From the NCBI GenBank assembly GCA_023014335.1, contig JAECYW010000022.1, forward strand, positions 930,001-994,000: 64,000 nucleotides of DNA, given 5' to 3'. The stretch comes from Galerina marginata (Eukaryota; Basidiomycota; Agaricomycetes; Agaricales; Galerinaceae). A program made the translations under genes and the position numbers. Below the pieces are notes generated by a model, which was not told the origin of the DNA, ran no database searches, and saw only the letters and a program-made list of their open reading frames with translations. This document shows, one piece after another, positions 12,787 through 24,776 of this stretch (positions are counted from its first letter, which is position 1; the number at the start of each line of letters is the position of its first letter).

Positions 12787-13433
12787 ATTAGATCGGAGAT
12801 GGTACTTCAGCGCCTACAAATTCCAAATCGGACGATGACCAAAAGGGCGCCATTGTTAACTTAACGTACCACTTCAATATTCTCTAACGGGGCGTCACAA
12901 ATGCATTAGTTATTCTGATCAATTATGCAGCGTGCTGCTTTAGATTTGATGATATTGAGCTTGAGCGTGACTGGCCGAGTCATTTGAGTTATCAATTCAA
13001 TTACTTAAATGACGACTAATATTAATGGAAAGATAAGGTCCAGATCATATGGCCTTCTATTTTGTACCAGGTATCAAAGTCTGGCTGTTGGCTGCCCTTT
13101 GGAGACGCGGTCACCGATTAGGGGTTTCTTCCACCTATACTTTAGCAATGTAACGTACGGAATCAAAGACTGAAGGTTTTATCTGGGTTCAGTGAACTCT
13201 GTTCGAGGCCAAATTTAGGCGCTCGCTATTTATAGCTTCGGTATTTTTTTTACGTTGGTCTCTTTGCAGTCCACAGCAGGATCTACAAGCCGCAACAGCG
13301 CTTGCTTCTGACAGGCTTATTTTATGACAGCTTCAGATGTGAGTCGCAAAGATGCATAAGAAGAAAACGGAGGGTAGTGGGGTCTAGTAGTCTACTTCAA
13401 TTCGCAGTCAGAGTGAGGTGCCGTTTACTCTGA
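12787..13433. other. Intergenic region, nothing recognised
   Basis: This AT-rich stretch separates the seven-helix gene from the tail of the decayed P450 on the opposite strand. No coding or RNA signal was recognised. Confidence 0.4.
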
Positions 13434-15637
13434 TCATTCAGGATGCTTTGCGTCGGCAATGAGGCTTCTGACCCTGCTCGACCGAGGGACGAATGAACAT
13501 TGAAATTTCGATTTATGACTGGAGTAGAAGAAGAGTCAGCACCTCATATCACTTGGAGCGATGTAAAACCTACTCAATGATTCCCAAGTCTTCATATTCA
13601 TCGCTAATCTCGATATTATTTCCGAACTGGTCTTGAGACTTCTAAATATCAAAACAAGCCAATACCGATGCTATTATAAGCCACACCTAAACAATAGCCT
13701 TTTGTCAGTCTTATTATTGACTCAGAATAAAAACGAAAGTCCAACGGTAGAGCTGGCAAGATGTTTCCCGGCGCATGTCCTGGGTAGTAGAAATTAAATT
13801 TTTTCTCCGCAAGAATAGGCCCAGATGCCGTAGAAAATAAGTACTTACCTGAGTCCAAATCCATAGGCCAAAATCCTGTCATCACCGTTCAATTTCCCCC
13901 TCTCGTCCAAGAACCGTTCAGGGCTGAATTTAAATGGTTCAGGATACACGTCCTCGTTATGTGTCATGGCCCTGTGTATAATTTCGTAAGTGCTGAGGTC
14001 AATCCCGGTGTATGTTGAAGGTTTTTCACCATATATTACTCAGAACAGTGGTACCTGAATTAGAAAATAGGTCAGCTTCAGTTCGAATTTTGGGCTTCTA
14101 GCATGGCAAGAGCTGAACTAGCTTTCAGTAATACCTTTTGGAATGAAATAACCTTCGTAATAATCGTCTTCTGTCACGCAATGCGGCACGCCGAGTTGTA
14201 GAGGCGGTCGGAAACGCAGAATCTCCGGTATAATGCTTCAATATAGGGGAGGGAAGCGCGATCGCCAAAACTAGGGAGACGATTTGAGCCAATAACGGCG
14301 TCAATTTCTGCTTGAGCCTTTTACTGGATTTCGGGATTTATGGCCGTCACATAGAAGAAAGTACTGGTCGATGATATCGTCTGTTTTTCTTTGTTAAGAA
14401 AAATGGCTAAGAGCACTTGTATTGGCTTACCGTATCCGACCCGCCTGCGAAAGATAATTCGACAAACGTAAGCTCCTCCATCAAACTGAAGCACACTGAT
14501 AGCTCACCAGCATATACGGTGCTAGCTATGCTCAAGATAGCCACTTCCTCCTCCTTGGAGGCCCCGGAAATACTCTTCTTCTCGAGGAAATCTGAAACTA
14601 GGGATGGTGTTGCCGTGCCCTCCTCCTACCGGATTGACAGGATTTGTATGTTAGTTAGGATTGATTAAGTCCTCGCAACTGATTCCCATTGCTCACCAAG
14701 CGTTTTGTGACAAATTCCATCGGCAACCTCTGCATTTCGTCTGTTAGTCTCCGCACTTCTGCTGCAGCCTTACAAGCCGAAGCACCCGGACACCAGGCCG
14801 GCACTTTTGCGAGAGCGGGAAAGAAACTCATGTAGTTCGAACCTGGCAAGAGTAAACGAGCACCGAGCAGGATACTTTGATCCGCAGCAAAAATACACGG
14901 ATCGTCGATGGATTTCACGTCGTAGCCAAACATCGTCGCCATTGGAATTGATATCGAGAGCCTGTTCAAGTAGTTAGAGTGTCCATTAGGCCGGCTTAAA
15001 GTAATTACTTACATCTTATTATGGTGATCAAACTCAGCTGGTGAGTCCAACAATCCCTGAAGTAGGTTATGAACCTTCTCAATTTGCTGTGGATGATATT
15101 TCTGGGCTGCTTCAAGGCGGAAGTGTTGTTGACAGATCTTTCTGCGTAGTCGCCAAGCATCCCCGTACCCTGCAAGCGATATGTTATAGCCCCAACCCAT
15201 TCTGAAGGAAATCTTAGTGTCTCAGCAGTCGTAAAATCGCATAAACCAGACTCACAGATTGACTATCGGCATCGCCGGTCGGTCAGAATATTTTTTTGCT
15301 CGACGGTCCAATAATTCCGTAGCGACGTCGCGATTGTTGATGACGACAACATGGTTTCCAAAGGCAGAAGCATGGACGATGCCACCTGGGCAATGCAAAG
15401 GTGAGTCGTGACCGTAGTGATATCAAAGAAATGGAAAAACCGACTGTTATATTTTTTCCCCCATGCGAAGTACTGTTGAGCAGCGTAGGTCACGGGCAAA
15501 TCGAGTAAGTTTCCTACCACCGGCTTTGGCTTCGGTCCTGGAGGATACGGCGAGGGATGGCCGGCAAGAATGCCCATTAGTTTCTTCGACAACCAACAAA
15601 TTAAGCAGGTCGCCAAAATCGAAAAGTAGGGTGACAT
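13434..15637 (-). pseudogene. Cytochrome P450, decayed paralog (P450-A)
   Basis: This is a relic of a membrane-anchored monooxygenase, paralogous to the P450s at 34869-36970 and 38212-40348. It keeps the N-terminal anchor, the PPGPKPKPVVGN hinge, the I-helix region (GGSDTT), PERF, the heme loop FGLRTCAGKH with its cysteine, and the tail. At least three lesions are visible. A TAA replaces the Arg codon in the IQ(R)KAQAEID segment (14321-14323). One base is missing near 14220 in the YRE(I)LRF segment, which carries the ExxR arginine. A TAG interrupts the FDIS segment (13642-13644). The donor after the heme exon is a weak gttgga. The first stop removes the ExxR and heme-binding parts, so any product would be inactive. 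Exon order and most splice sites remain intact, which suggests recent loss. Confidence 0.88.
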
Positions 15638-15701
15638 TTTCTGTATACAAGAAAAAACGAGGGGAGAACTGGTCGATGTTTGGTAAAATTTGCCTTTACT
15701 C

Positions 15702-15716
15702 GAGTATATATACCCT
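15702..15716 (-). promoter_or_regulatory. TATA-like element of P450-A
   Basis: A tatatata core on the minus strand lies about 70 bases before the ATG of the decayed P450. The two intact paralogs have TATA-like boxes at a similar spacing. Confidence 0.5.
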
Positions 15717-16767
15717 CTAACTCTTGGTATGAGGACCAGAATGCGATCGCTGGACGGAGCAAATGCGGTTGCTTGCAGAAATACCCCTATGGCCCTTCCA
15801 AATAAGTATGCAAATCGTCTGGTATGGGAGTTGTGAATTATTCCATCAGAATCTGAGATACAAGAGCGGAAATCGTAGAGTCCACGTTAATTGGCACTAA
15901 GGCATAAGGTTCAGAAATTTAATCCCCAGTACTGATATCAGACATAGGGGGCGAGTCTGCTTGCAATATTCCAGGAGCGATGAACTCCAAGGTAAGATAG
16001 CGTACAGAGATCGATTCTTGACCGTGAAGTCTTCCTCGCGTTACATAGCCGGTTCTAATAACTCACCTTCGACCACCCACAGCGGATGCCCCTCAAAATT
16101 AATATTTGCATATCAGTGAGAGGGGGTGAGGAAGGTTAACCGTGACAGCGGCAGACACCTGCTCCTATATGTGTGTGTTTCGCGATCAGAACGCACGCAT
16201 AATTGATATCCTACCTTCTATAACCGCCATCCGATTTATCAGCACTAAATTTGTCGAGTCGAGACTACGTTGGTTTTGCTTTTCAAGTGCCAACTGAGTA
16301 TGATGGTGGCAAGAGCGACGTTCGGGGTTTTCGGGATGCCGCTGGGATAGGCCTATCAGACCTACCTAGAAGCTCGGGTCTGGCAAGGCTCGGATAGCTC
16401 GTCGAGCAGCCACGCAGTATAGCGTTGTGGGCAAGGTGCGAATCCATCTCTCATAGAAACCACAGTGCACAGCCGCTGATGGGATCTACTCTATGATCTA
16501 ATCTAATCGAGGGCTCGGGCTGCTCGGGCCATAGGTCCCACCGCGATGCCGAATTATATCAACGCAAATCATAATCACTTTCTCTCCCTTCACTTCCTAT
16601 CAACATGAGACTGGATGTTTCCCGTACGAATACAGCCATGACCTTGGGCATGGACAACAAAATAGGACCAGACCGACCTCCCACGCCTGCAAGACTCTAC
16701 CCGCACAGCCTCTGACCAGACTGACCTTCAACAGAGCGCAGGATTATCTTTATAGCTTCCTCTCACC
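15717..16767. other. Divergent intergenic region
   Basis: It lies between the start of P450-A (minus) and the DUF4419 gene (plus). No ORF with recognisable content was found. A ctttatagc near 16750 lies just before the DUF4419 ATG, too close for a standard TATA box. Confidence 0.35.
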
Positions 16768-18246
16768 ATGCCCGTCACCTTCATCGTAGCCAAACACGAC
16801 GCCAACCCGGTGCCAGACCTCTACCGACCTTGCCGAAATTCAGAAGACCTACTTGCAAGGACATGGGGCGAGAAATCGCGGACGACTCGCGCCTCTGAAC
16901 TGCTTCAAAGCTCTTTGTTTGAACCAGATTTCTCAACCATAGTTCCCGAGCAGAATGGCTTTGTCGATACGATTGTGGCAGCTTACAACGGTCACCAACA
17001 TCTTGTTCTCAGGTTAGCCCTTGTTAATATGATATCACCCATTGTTGGCCTCACGCTCCTTCGTGCTTTTCAATAGGCCGGATGATGTTTGGATCGCCAC
17101 TCTGGGGCAGTTCAACTTCTAGTGCGGCGATTTTTACTACACATAAACCGATTCTTATTTGCCAAATGAAGTGTAAATGCGCATGCAGAAGATCTCCGCA
17201 AGCACTTCGTTGCGCACGAAGGAAAGAAGAAACTCGTCGTGAGGGCGAGCGGGACGCGATATACCGTGAATTTCGGTGACCTTGCGCGTCAGATGGTTGA
17301 CTTGATCCATCGGAATGTTTGTCTTCGCTCCACACAATAGTACGTGTCTTAATACTTACTTCCCCATTGCTTTCAGGTTGTCGACAAGGAGCTGAAAGAC
17401 TGGATTCTTCCGAATTTCAGCACCACCTCACACAATGATACGGTCGTTTGCGCGGTCATGATGATGGCTACTCTCAAAGCGTGAGCTCCTTTCGCACTCC
17501 TTGATTCAGGAACTCAAATTTTGCCCATAAGTTATTTCAGCTACATGTTCCAACTTGACTGTGGTATACCCTCCGTCACCCTAGAAGGTGAAAAATCTGA
17601 CTGGGAAAAACTTCTCGCTCGGCTGGATAAGCTCGAGTCGTTTGGACCAGAGCCAACGGTCTGGGCATCCCTCCTTCGGCCTATCCTCAAGCGTTTCGTG
17701 AGCGCCTTTGACGGTGAACCTGACTCTGACTTCTGGGGAAAGGTATGCCACTTTGAATCGGGCGGGTCTGGTCCGACGTGGCTTTCCGGCTGGATCACCG
17801 CTTTCTGCGTCTGGACCAGTGAAGGAAAATGGCAAGGACCACCCATGTCTCAGCCCCTGGAAACATGGATACCGACTCGGGGATCCTTCCGTTTAACCCT
17901 CGACGATGTGACTTACGAGATCATTGATTCATCGGAGGTCCCACCTGGCTTTTGCGAAGTCGACGTTGTATTGGATGACAATGGAGACTTATTCGACTGT
18001 TTGATGGTTTCTGGACATCTAGCAAGTAAGGTTGAAGGGGACAAGAGAGACACGCTAAGGCCTTTTCCCTCTTGGTTTATGTTTATCAAGGAAGAGTGCG
18101 AGGACCCAGAGGAGGTAGCGTTGAGGAAAGCCGTCGAGAGACTGACTGCGAAAAATCCAAACCTGCTCATTGGACAAGCAGGTCGGTCCTCTACCATTCG
18201 AAAGGCGTCTAAATCAATTTTAAGCTGGGTCAAGCAATGCTTTTGA
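16768..18246 (+). CDS. DUF4419 domain protein
   Basis: This is a soluble protein of an uncharacterised family found in fungi and some other organisms; biochemical role unknown. Five exons, 16768..17012, 17077..17121, 17172..17316, 17377..17480 and 17541..18246, close exactly to 414 residues. Family landmarks appear in order: GFVDTIVAAYNGHQHLVLRPDDVW, QFNFYVNAHAEDLRKHF, AHEGKKKLVV, DWILPNFSTT, DCGIPSVTLEGEKSDW, then SGPTWLSGWITAFCVW. These cover nearly the whole protein, so it appears full length and intact. Intron 2 uses a gtgcgg donor and an atgaag acceptor, both weaker than usual but required by frame. The gene is divergent from P450-A and convergent with the MFS gene, about 250 bases from its stop. 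Confidence 0.88.
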
Positions 18247-18495
18247 GCCATGCATGGCGTCATAATCCGGGCAGAATTCATTTAAAGTTCGACAACGAAT
18301 CTCAAAAATTTGCAGTTTTAAAAAACTTGCACCTATGACTTCGGATTTTGAGCGAAATCTCTCAAGCTCCTTGAAGCCTCCCATCGTCAACATATTTTTG
18401 TGTATTCTGTTACAAAAGTTAGACAATATAATCTTCCTCTCGGACTATCTTCTTGAATTGATTAGTAGACATACTACATTGAAAGATCAGCCGCG

Positions 18496-20866
18496 TCACG
18501 TCATCGCAGAAAAAAGACTACTTAATATGAATTCTTCATTCTCGAGGTCTGTCAAGTCGTCGAAAGCTCGGCTACCTGTTGCTTGAGCGGCTCCAGCTGA
18601 CATCATTTCATTTAGACGTCGTTGCTGAGCTTGAGCTGCGGAAAGCATCGAATAATCGACAATGTTTCCAGCTAGAGAAGAGAAGGAATTTTTAGCATTA
18701 ATTATTGTGTTAGTAAGTTGTTGAACCTTTTCCATTAGCAATTCGCCGTTTCTTGTTCACTCTATTGAGATACCAAAGGTATGCCACCGTGAATAGCACG
18801 AGGACAGCGGCGACAGAGTAGCAGATGACCATTGCAGTGATCCCTGTAGCGGTACTTTATGATCAGAACGTTTTGATCAGAATTTAAGAAATACCTCTGC
18901 GATAGTAAGGTTTTTCCTTTGGCGAAAACAGTAGAGGTCCAACCTAGGACAAAGATTTTGAGCCTCATCTTAAAAGACCAGCGTCGAGCCTTTAAAGCTC
19001 ACTATAGCACCGGCAGAAAATCCCATCGACGTGAAGGCAGCCGTCTAAGGAAATAAGTATCAGCATCAAATCCAAGCTCCGAAGGTCAAATAACTTACAG
19101 CGCTCTTTTTCGTATGACCGGCAACATTAGAGGACTGCCAGTTGACGATAGTCGGCGGAATGACCGAGCCTACAGCAAGGGAATAGTAGGCGAAGAGCAA
19201 AATAGGTCGGTCCTGAGGAGACCGTCCAGATTTAAGAAAAATGGCTGGAAAGGATCGTCAGCGCCGTGTTTAGATAGAAAGAGGAGTAAATATCTTGCTA
19301 ACTCGCGGCCATTATACAGGGTAGCAGGCCACCTAGAATTATCGGAGATTTTAAACCAAACCGTCGATTCAGCCACTGCCCAGCTAATGTCAGAAGAGTT
19401 AGAATGGACTGATCTTGGGCTTACGAATCCGCCAAACAGAAATACAAGCTGCAGAACGCCATGAGGGATTAAGAGCAACATGATGTCGTATCTAAAGACG
19501 GATCAGAACGAATGAATATTGATCAATCGGCTTTACGATACCTGTTGAATCCAAATCCCTCCATAACCAAAGGAGCGAATACTGCGAATCCAATTGCAGG
19601 GATGGATAAATTTAGCATAAGAAACATCCAGCACCAACTCTTCACGTCCAATAACATTTCCCAAACCTGCTTGATCTTGAAGTCCTTTGTCTCGAGACCC
19701 TGCTGGTTGGCACGAATCCGCTATATATTTGTCAGATGTGAGATGAGCCCAAGGAAAGTCCTTTTACCTCGACTGCCATGACTTTTTCCTCCGTCGTGAG
19801 GAACTTGCACCGAACAGGGTTTTCTGGGAAGACATAAAACCTGAGCAGATGTACCGTGGTTAGCAATAAGAGCAAAGATGATTTCAACTTAACTCACGAT
19901 AATAGTCCGACCAAAGTGGTAACTCCTCCCAAAAAAATGAATACTATTTGATAGGTGTGTAATACCCCAGATTTGATATGGCCAAGCCCAAACATCATCA
20001 GACCACCCAGGATATTCGCCCAACCCATATTTGAGTAGAAGACTGAGAAGATCAGATTATAATAAATATCAAGCTTCGCCGCAGACTGCATACTCACCCG
20101 CGATACGGAATCCTTGTTCGCGTCTCCTATACCAGGTTTGAATAATGAGGATAAAGGCCGACTGGATTGACGCCTCAAAAACTCCAAGCTTTGTGAGTGT
20201 GAGCGGGTAAGTAAATCGAATGAATGACGCCCGCACTATGTCTACTTACGAAGAATCGGCCACATAGAAGACCAGTAAAATGCCGGGCAGCGGCCGTGCA
20301 AGCTAGAGACACTCCCCAGCATGTGACGATCGCTGGAACATACGTAGACATCCTGAGCCTAACGAGAAGATAAGCAGATATCGGCTGCATGGCCAGCTGT
20401 GCGATGCTTCGGAGAGTTTAGACACCTTGGACCAATTAAACAGATATTTACTTACTTTACTATGGACCCAAGCATGGAATATTCATGCCCTGAGAGACCC
20501 GCGTCTTTCGAAAGTCCAAAAACTGATGTGAGTGACAGAGTTTGCTTGTCGAGCACTATTATTACATCGAGTATTAGTGCAGTACACATAATGATTCAAT
20601 GGAAGGCTCACTTTGTAATATATATATACAGAACATAATCGGCATAAGACTGCAACATATTTTAGACGACGAAAATACCAATTGGAGAGGCTTAACTGTC
20701 GATCGATTTTCCACAGAAGACGAGCGTCCTCTTCTGCGGTGACGATGTGGATCACTTTACCGTTAGAGGCCAAGATATCGTGAGCCTCGTCCATTGCGCC
20801 AAGTGTATAGGGCTTTCTTTCCAGGGACTCCTTTGATTCATCCGAAGGAAGGTCGGGGATGGCCAT
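18496..20866 (-). CDS. MFS transporter, allantoate-permease-like
   Basis: This is a plasma-membrane carrier of the Dal5/anion:cation symporter branch of the major facilitator superfamily, which imports organic anions such as allantoate or vitamins; the substrate is not predictable here. About 15 short exons join in frame to roughly 540 residues. Landmarks are LLWKIDRHLMPIM before helix 1, LDKQTLSLTSVFGL, the QPISAYLLVRL and CGRFFLGVFEASIQ segments, TWYRRREQGFRIA in the central region, a RPILLFAYYSLAVGSVIPP helix, VNWQSSNVAGHTKKSA, and the acidic tail AFDDLTDLENEEF. One intron near 18660-18720 has a clear tactaac branch site. Several acceptors end in aag. The start at 20866 was preferred over 20917 because a TATA-like box lies near 20950. 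No inactivating lesion was seen. Confidence 0.85.
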
Positions 20867-22026
20867 CGAGATGGCTTTGTTGTTGGAAAGCTGTTCGAGG
20901 TTAACTTGAGTGAACATCCTTATTCGCACCTGGTGAAAGTAAGTACTGTTTATATACTTAATCAAAGACGGAGTAGTGTATCATGCTGTCCGGCAAGATC
21001 TCTTTCCCAGAAGCCGAGTCTTCCTATACGAACCAATGTCATAGAAAATCCTTCCAAACAGCTAGCTGAAATGGTCATCGCGCCGGTTGAACATTCGAGC
21101 AAGCTATCAAGTGAGATAGCATAAAATACTATCCCTGAATAACATGACATTTGGCCCCTTTCCAATGGCGCTAAGGTACCTAGACCGCTGAAGCCTAGGT
21201 TAGTGCGTCGCGGCAAAACCAGAAACCGTTCGGACCCGGAAAGCCATGACGTATGGGGTTTAGGCGTCGACTTTTTATCAGAACTGGCCCAACTCCCTTA
21301 TCAGAACCCAGGAGTTCAAGGACTTCGATGGCAAATCAGACGCAAGGCTAGATGGGTCCTTTGACTAAAGGTTGGTGGTATACCACAAGTTGGACTCAGA
21401 TGCAAAAGGCAGCTATAACAGTCATAGTTGTAGCGGTTAAAGAATCAGCTAGCCTGGTTGGATACAAGAGTAAGTAGCTCACCAGAATATGTTGGACTAA
21501 CAGGATGAAAAAGATGAACCTTGTTTGGAGAGGTACGACCGTGACGGAGTTCCGGTTTTGACCGATTCGTCTGACAAGCGATAAGATAAGATTAGCAATG
21601 CACGGTGGACTTACTATGCCATACGGATACTGAGAAGGAAGGAAATTTGGTGTCCTTTCGCCAGCACTACCGGGCCCTATGTCTCCCAGACTCAGACTTG
21701 CGACCGCGATTTTTATGACGACTTTGATCTATAGCGTAAGGGCCCTGTCCTTTTCATTGTCAATTCGAAGGCCCGTAAGAGTGAATCATGGTCAGAAACA
21801 TTTACCCTGCAACTCAGGGAATCGCAAATTAAGAAAAGACAGAAAAAAAAAACGTTTCGTGCTTTTGGCCGACTCGCCAGATGATTTCCTAGAACCACGT
21901 TTCGCGAGTCGCTGCCCAGGGGCCCACGGCAAGGGAGCACGGGGGGAGTTAAGACTGTCCACTAACCAACCAACATTGACGTTTCATCAATGGAGGCGCG
22001 AAGGGATCAGCCAACCCGCCCAGTAA
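20867..22026. other. Upstream region of MFS gene, nothing else supported
   Basis: A minus-strand tatataaa lies at about 20949-20956, roughly 85 bases before the chosen MFS start. Beyond that, short open frames show no domains. Confidence 0.4.
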
Positions 22027-22055
22027 CGCTGTCATTGGCAAGGCCAATGTCAGCG
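22027..22055. repeat. Near-perfect inverted repeat
   Basis: Arms cgctgtcattggc and gccaatgtcagcg flank a 3-base spacer with one mismatch. It could form a cruciform or bind a dimeric protein. It lies in non-coding DNA between the MFS promoter and a low-information region. Confidence 0.6.
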
Positions 22056-24093
22056 CCAGTGGGCAGGCTCCCCTCCCCTGGGATAAAGAAGGACCCACCT
22101 TTTGATTTACTTGGCCTTTAGATATCGATCATGTGTCGGGTCCTATTGGCATAGTAAATCTTTGAGTGTCTCTGTTTCACAGCGAAGGTCGTTTGCTCTT
22201 TAGGTTCCGAGTCCGAATTTCTGAATCTTGGCGGAGAATAGAAGTGTGTGCACCTAAATGTAACCTGGTGAGCCGAGACAGTGCAATAGGGCTTAAATAC
22301 TTACTATCCTGTGAACCAGAAGGTTCCGACCCAAACCAAAGTTGCGGAGCCAAAAGGATTACCAAAGATACGCAGAGAAACTATCCGAGAACCAGATTTG
22401 GCTGTATCTTTGCCTCCGAGGGTGATCTACCATGTCCGGTAACGTTTGTGGGAAATGGGAAAGTAACACGCAAAACGAGCAACAATTTTAGCGTATACAA
22501 GAAGGCTGGACGACAGGGGACGCGGCATAGCAATGGGAAAACATGCAGCACGAGCAACAAATGCAGCAGATATGGCAAAACAGAATGTCAGGGAACGCGA
22601 AATAGAAATAAACGGGACACAGAGTAAAGGTGAAGAGACTTTCATCCAGAAAGATAGCACCACCGTGGAGGGAGGCAAGGTAAAATGCAGGACCGAAGTT
22701 GAGGAAATGACGAAGAGAGCTTGGGGTTTAGGGTAAGGAAGGGAGGGGAAGAGTGAATAACTGTTTTCCCTTTATACGCCTACCCCTCAAATCTCTTTGG
22801 TCAAGTTTCAAATCTGAAATTCTTTTGCCAATGCCTAGCAAGAGGTGTGGGCTCAATTTAGTTCTCCAAAAGAGGCTAACGATTCCAAATCAGGCGAAAT
22901 TCGAGGCACTAAGGCTCTATAACTCAAGGCAATGCACTCGAATAACTGCAATTTTAACAGCCAAGTCACCAACAAAACCGACGGGTGCTTTTAGAAGACC
23001 TGGAATACTCGGTGGCAAGATAATTTCAGTCACAGTGCCAGCGACCGTCGGAGGTCCATGCAATTACGACGAGTCGTCATGATTCGCATAGTAGCGGGGT
23101 GGTATAGCCGATTTCCAGCTATCATCGTGTTTAGCAATAGCACAGCATATTTTGCAACAAGGTTTGTGGGCGTACCTTGTCTTTCCGAATGAGTCGCTCG
23201 CTCGACCTCCATCACCGCTTGTGGGTCCATCGACGCAGAAATCTGACGGAGGGCAATTATAACTAATTAGACCCCGTTTTCCACGGAATACAAGTGGAGG
23301 TCAACCGAACTTATACCGTTGTTGGATGGTCGAGGGATGATGCATCGATGATGGGTAGTATTGAGCAACACAGATGACGCCACAGATCATCTAGCGTGAT
23401 GTTCCATCACCCGCACGTGAGGTTACAGCACGCGATGTATCATTGTATGGGCCCGCGTGTTCAAAATTTTGTCACTGGCACCTCTTGCCAGGCACCTCCA
23501 TGTTCTTGCTCATGATCCAGAAGCCGAGCTTTCCTTGATCTTGTCGTCCATGATGCCTTTATGCTTGTATGCAGCTATCCAGAGGCTCAACCAAACGCCC
23601 AAACCTTTCCCGGCTACCTGGATTTTTATCAGACGACGGCAAGACGAGGACCTCCGAGTCACCACGCACCTCGCATGCTCTACATCGGGAAAGTTACTCC
23701 CTAGTACGAGTATAGATAAGTGGGAAGCTTGCTCCAATTGGACGGTACCTAAATTCCAGCACAACTTCTGCTTGCGGTGGATTGGCGGCTTCTGCGCTCT
23801 CTGAGTCCTGACTCATCCAGATTCCAGACGGGAACGGAAATTATCAGGAACGGTGCTCTTATTTCTTCCCACCCCCAAGGTCAATAATATTCACCACTTG
23901 GATGACTCGATTCGTCCTGTGAAATTACAATATCGTTCTTTTGTGATGAATGCTTCGCACGGCAGATATTTAACACCACCGAAAGACAATAAGAAGGATG
24001 GGACGACAGGAGATAAATCAACAAATCGCGTGCAGCCCTATTTGCACGAATATCGTTGGAACCCACCTTGCAGATACCATATTGACCGGAATT
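22056..24093. other. Intergenic region, no firm gene
   Basis: A weak two-exon minus-strand possibility starts at 23230 (MDPQAVMEVERATHSERQ, then a 51-60 base intron). The resulting peptide of under 50 residues is not recognised. Other frames on both strands overlap and carry no domain. Confidence 0.35.
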
Positions 24094-24094
24094 G

Positions 24095-24103
24095 CATAAA
24101 TAG
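24095..24103 (+). promoter_or_regulatory. TATA-like element of pheromone gene
   Basis: The cataaatag motif lies about 120 bases before the pheromone ATG, consistent with a leader of about 90 bases. Confidence 0.45.
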
Positions 24104-24219
24104 GGGACTAGATTTTGGAGAATGGCTCCAGGATCCCACCTCATCTCAGACGCTTATTGAAAGCGATTCAAGCTCATATTGCCCAACTGCTTTCGCAATC
24201 TGCTCTACGATTGCCAACA

Positions 24220-24366
24220 ATGGACGCCTTCTTTGTATTCTTTACTCCCTCCGCAGCTTCCAACCTCGAGTTAGAGGTATACAAAGAACTGTCATCCGAA
24301 ACAACCGAAATCATCGACCGAGAAAGGAGCGGTAATGCTGGGAACGCGTACTGCATCATCGCGTAG
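24220..24366 (+). CDS. Lipopeptide mating-pheromone precursor
   Basis: This is a 48-residue precursor with the layout of basidiomycete B-mating-type pheromones. It begins MDAFFVFFTPS, has an acidic/polar middle, an ER processing doublet (residues 35-36, within DRER), and ends NAGNAYCIIA. The final CIIA is a CaaX box for farnesylation, AAX removal and carboxymethylation. The predicted mature peptide starts after ER and ends at the modified Cys45. In this group the secreted lipopeptide activates a STE3-like G-protein-coupled receptor. The gene has one uninterrupted exon, as is usual. The longer in-frame extension upstream (from 24115) is not expected to be translated, because pheromone precursors start at MDAF/MDSF. 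No STE3 receptor gene is visible in this window, so it may be a non-mating-type or dispersed pheromone copy, or the receptor may lie outside. Confidence 0.88.
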   Translation: MDAFFVFFTPSAASNLELEVYKELSSETTEIIDRERSGNAGNAYCIIA

Positions 24367-24776
24367 GGCCCAGCCTGGAATGTCCGACAACTTGTTACGG
24401 CTTCATGACTTGACGTTATTTTGTAAGCCCTGGTTTATTCGTCAACTTGAATAACAAACCTTGTTTATGAATCTTGAACGGCACAGTATTTATATCATCG
24501 AGCTTTGTTCGATGAACGACACGCCATGCCCATCACGATCCATTCAACGTCAGTCCCACCGGTCTGGGTGCTGTTCATCAACTTCAAAACGATCCTCACG
24601 ACAGCCTTTCCGTCATCATCGTCACTTCTGTAGTATTCACAGAAATCTATTCATGTTTCCTCTCGCACCATTTACAGAAGTACCGCATAATATCACCAGT
24701 TACAAACTACGAAGCTTACTCATCTAATTTCTATGTGACTGAAAACCCGACCTCGAGGCGTACCCGTACGTTCTAA
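24367..24776. other. Intergenic region between pheromone and caspase genes
   Basis: No coding signal was recognised. It contains the 3' flanks of both convergent genes. Confidence 0.4.

Noticed and set aside
24115..24219. In-frame N-terminal extension of the pheromone frame
   Set aside because: Known precursors begin at the MDAF/MDSF methionine; the extension has no family similarity.
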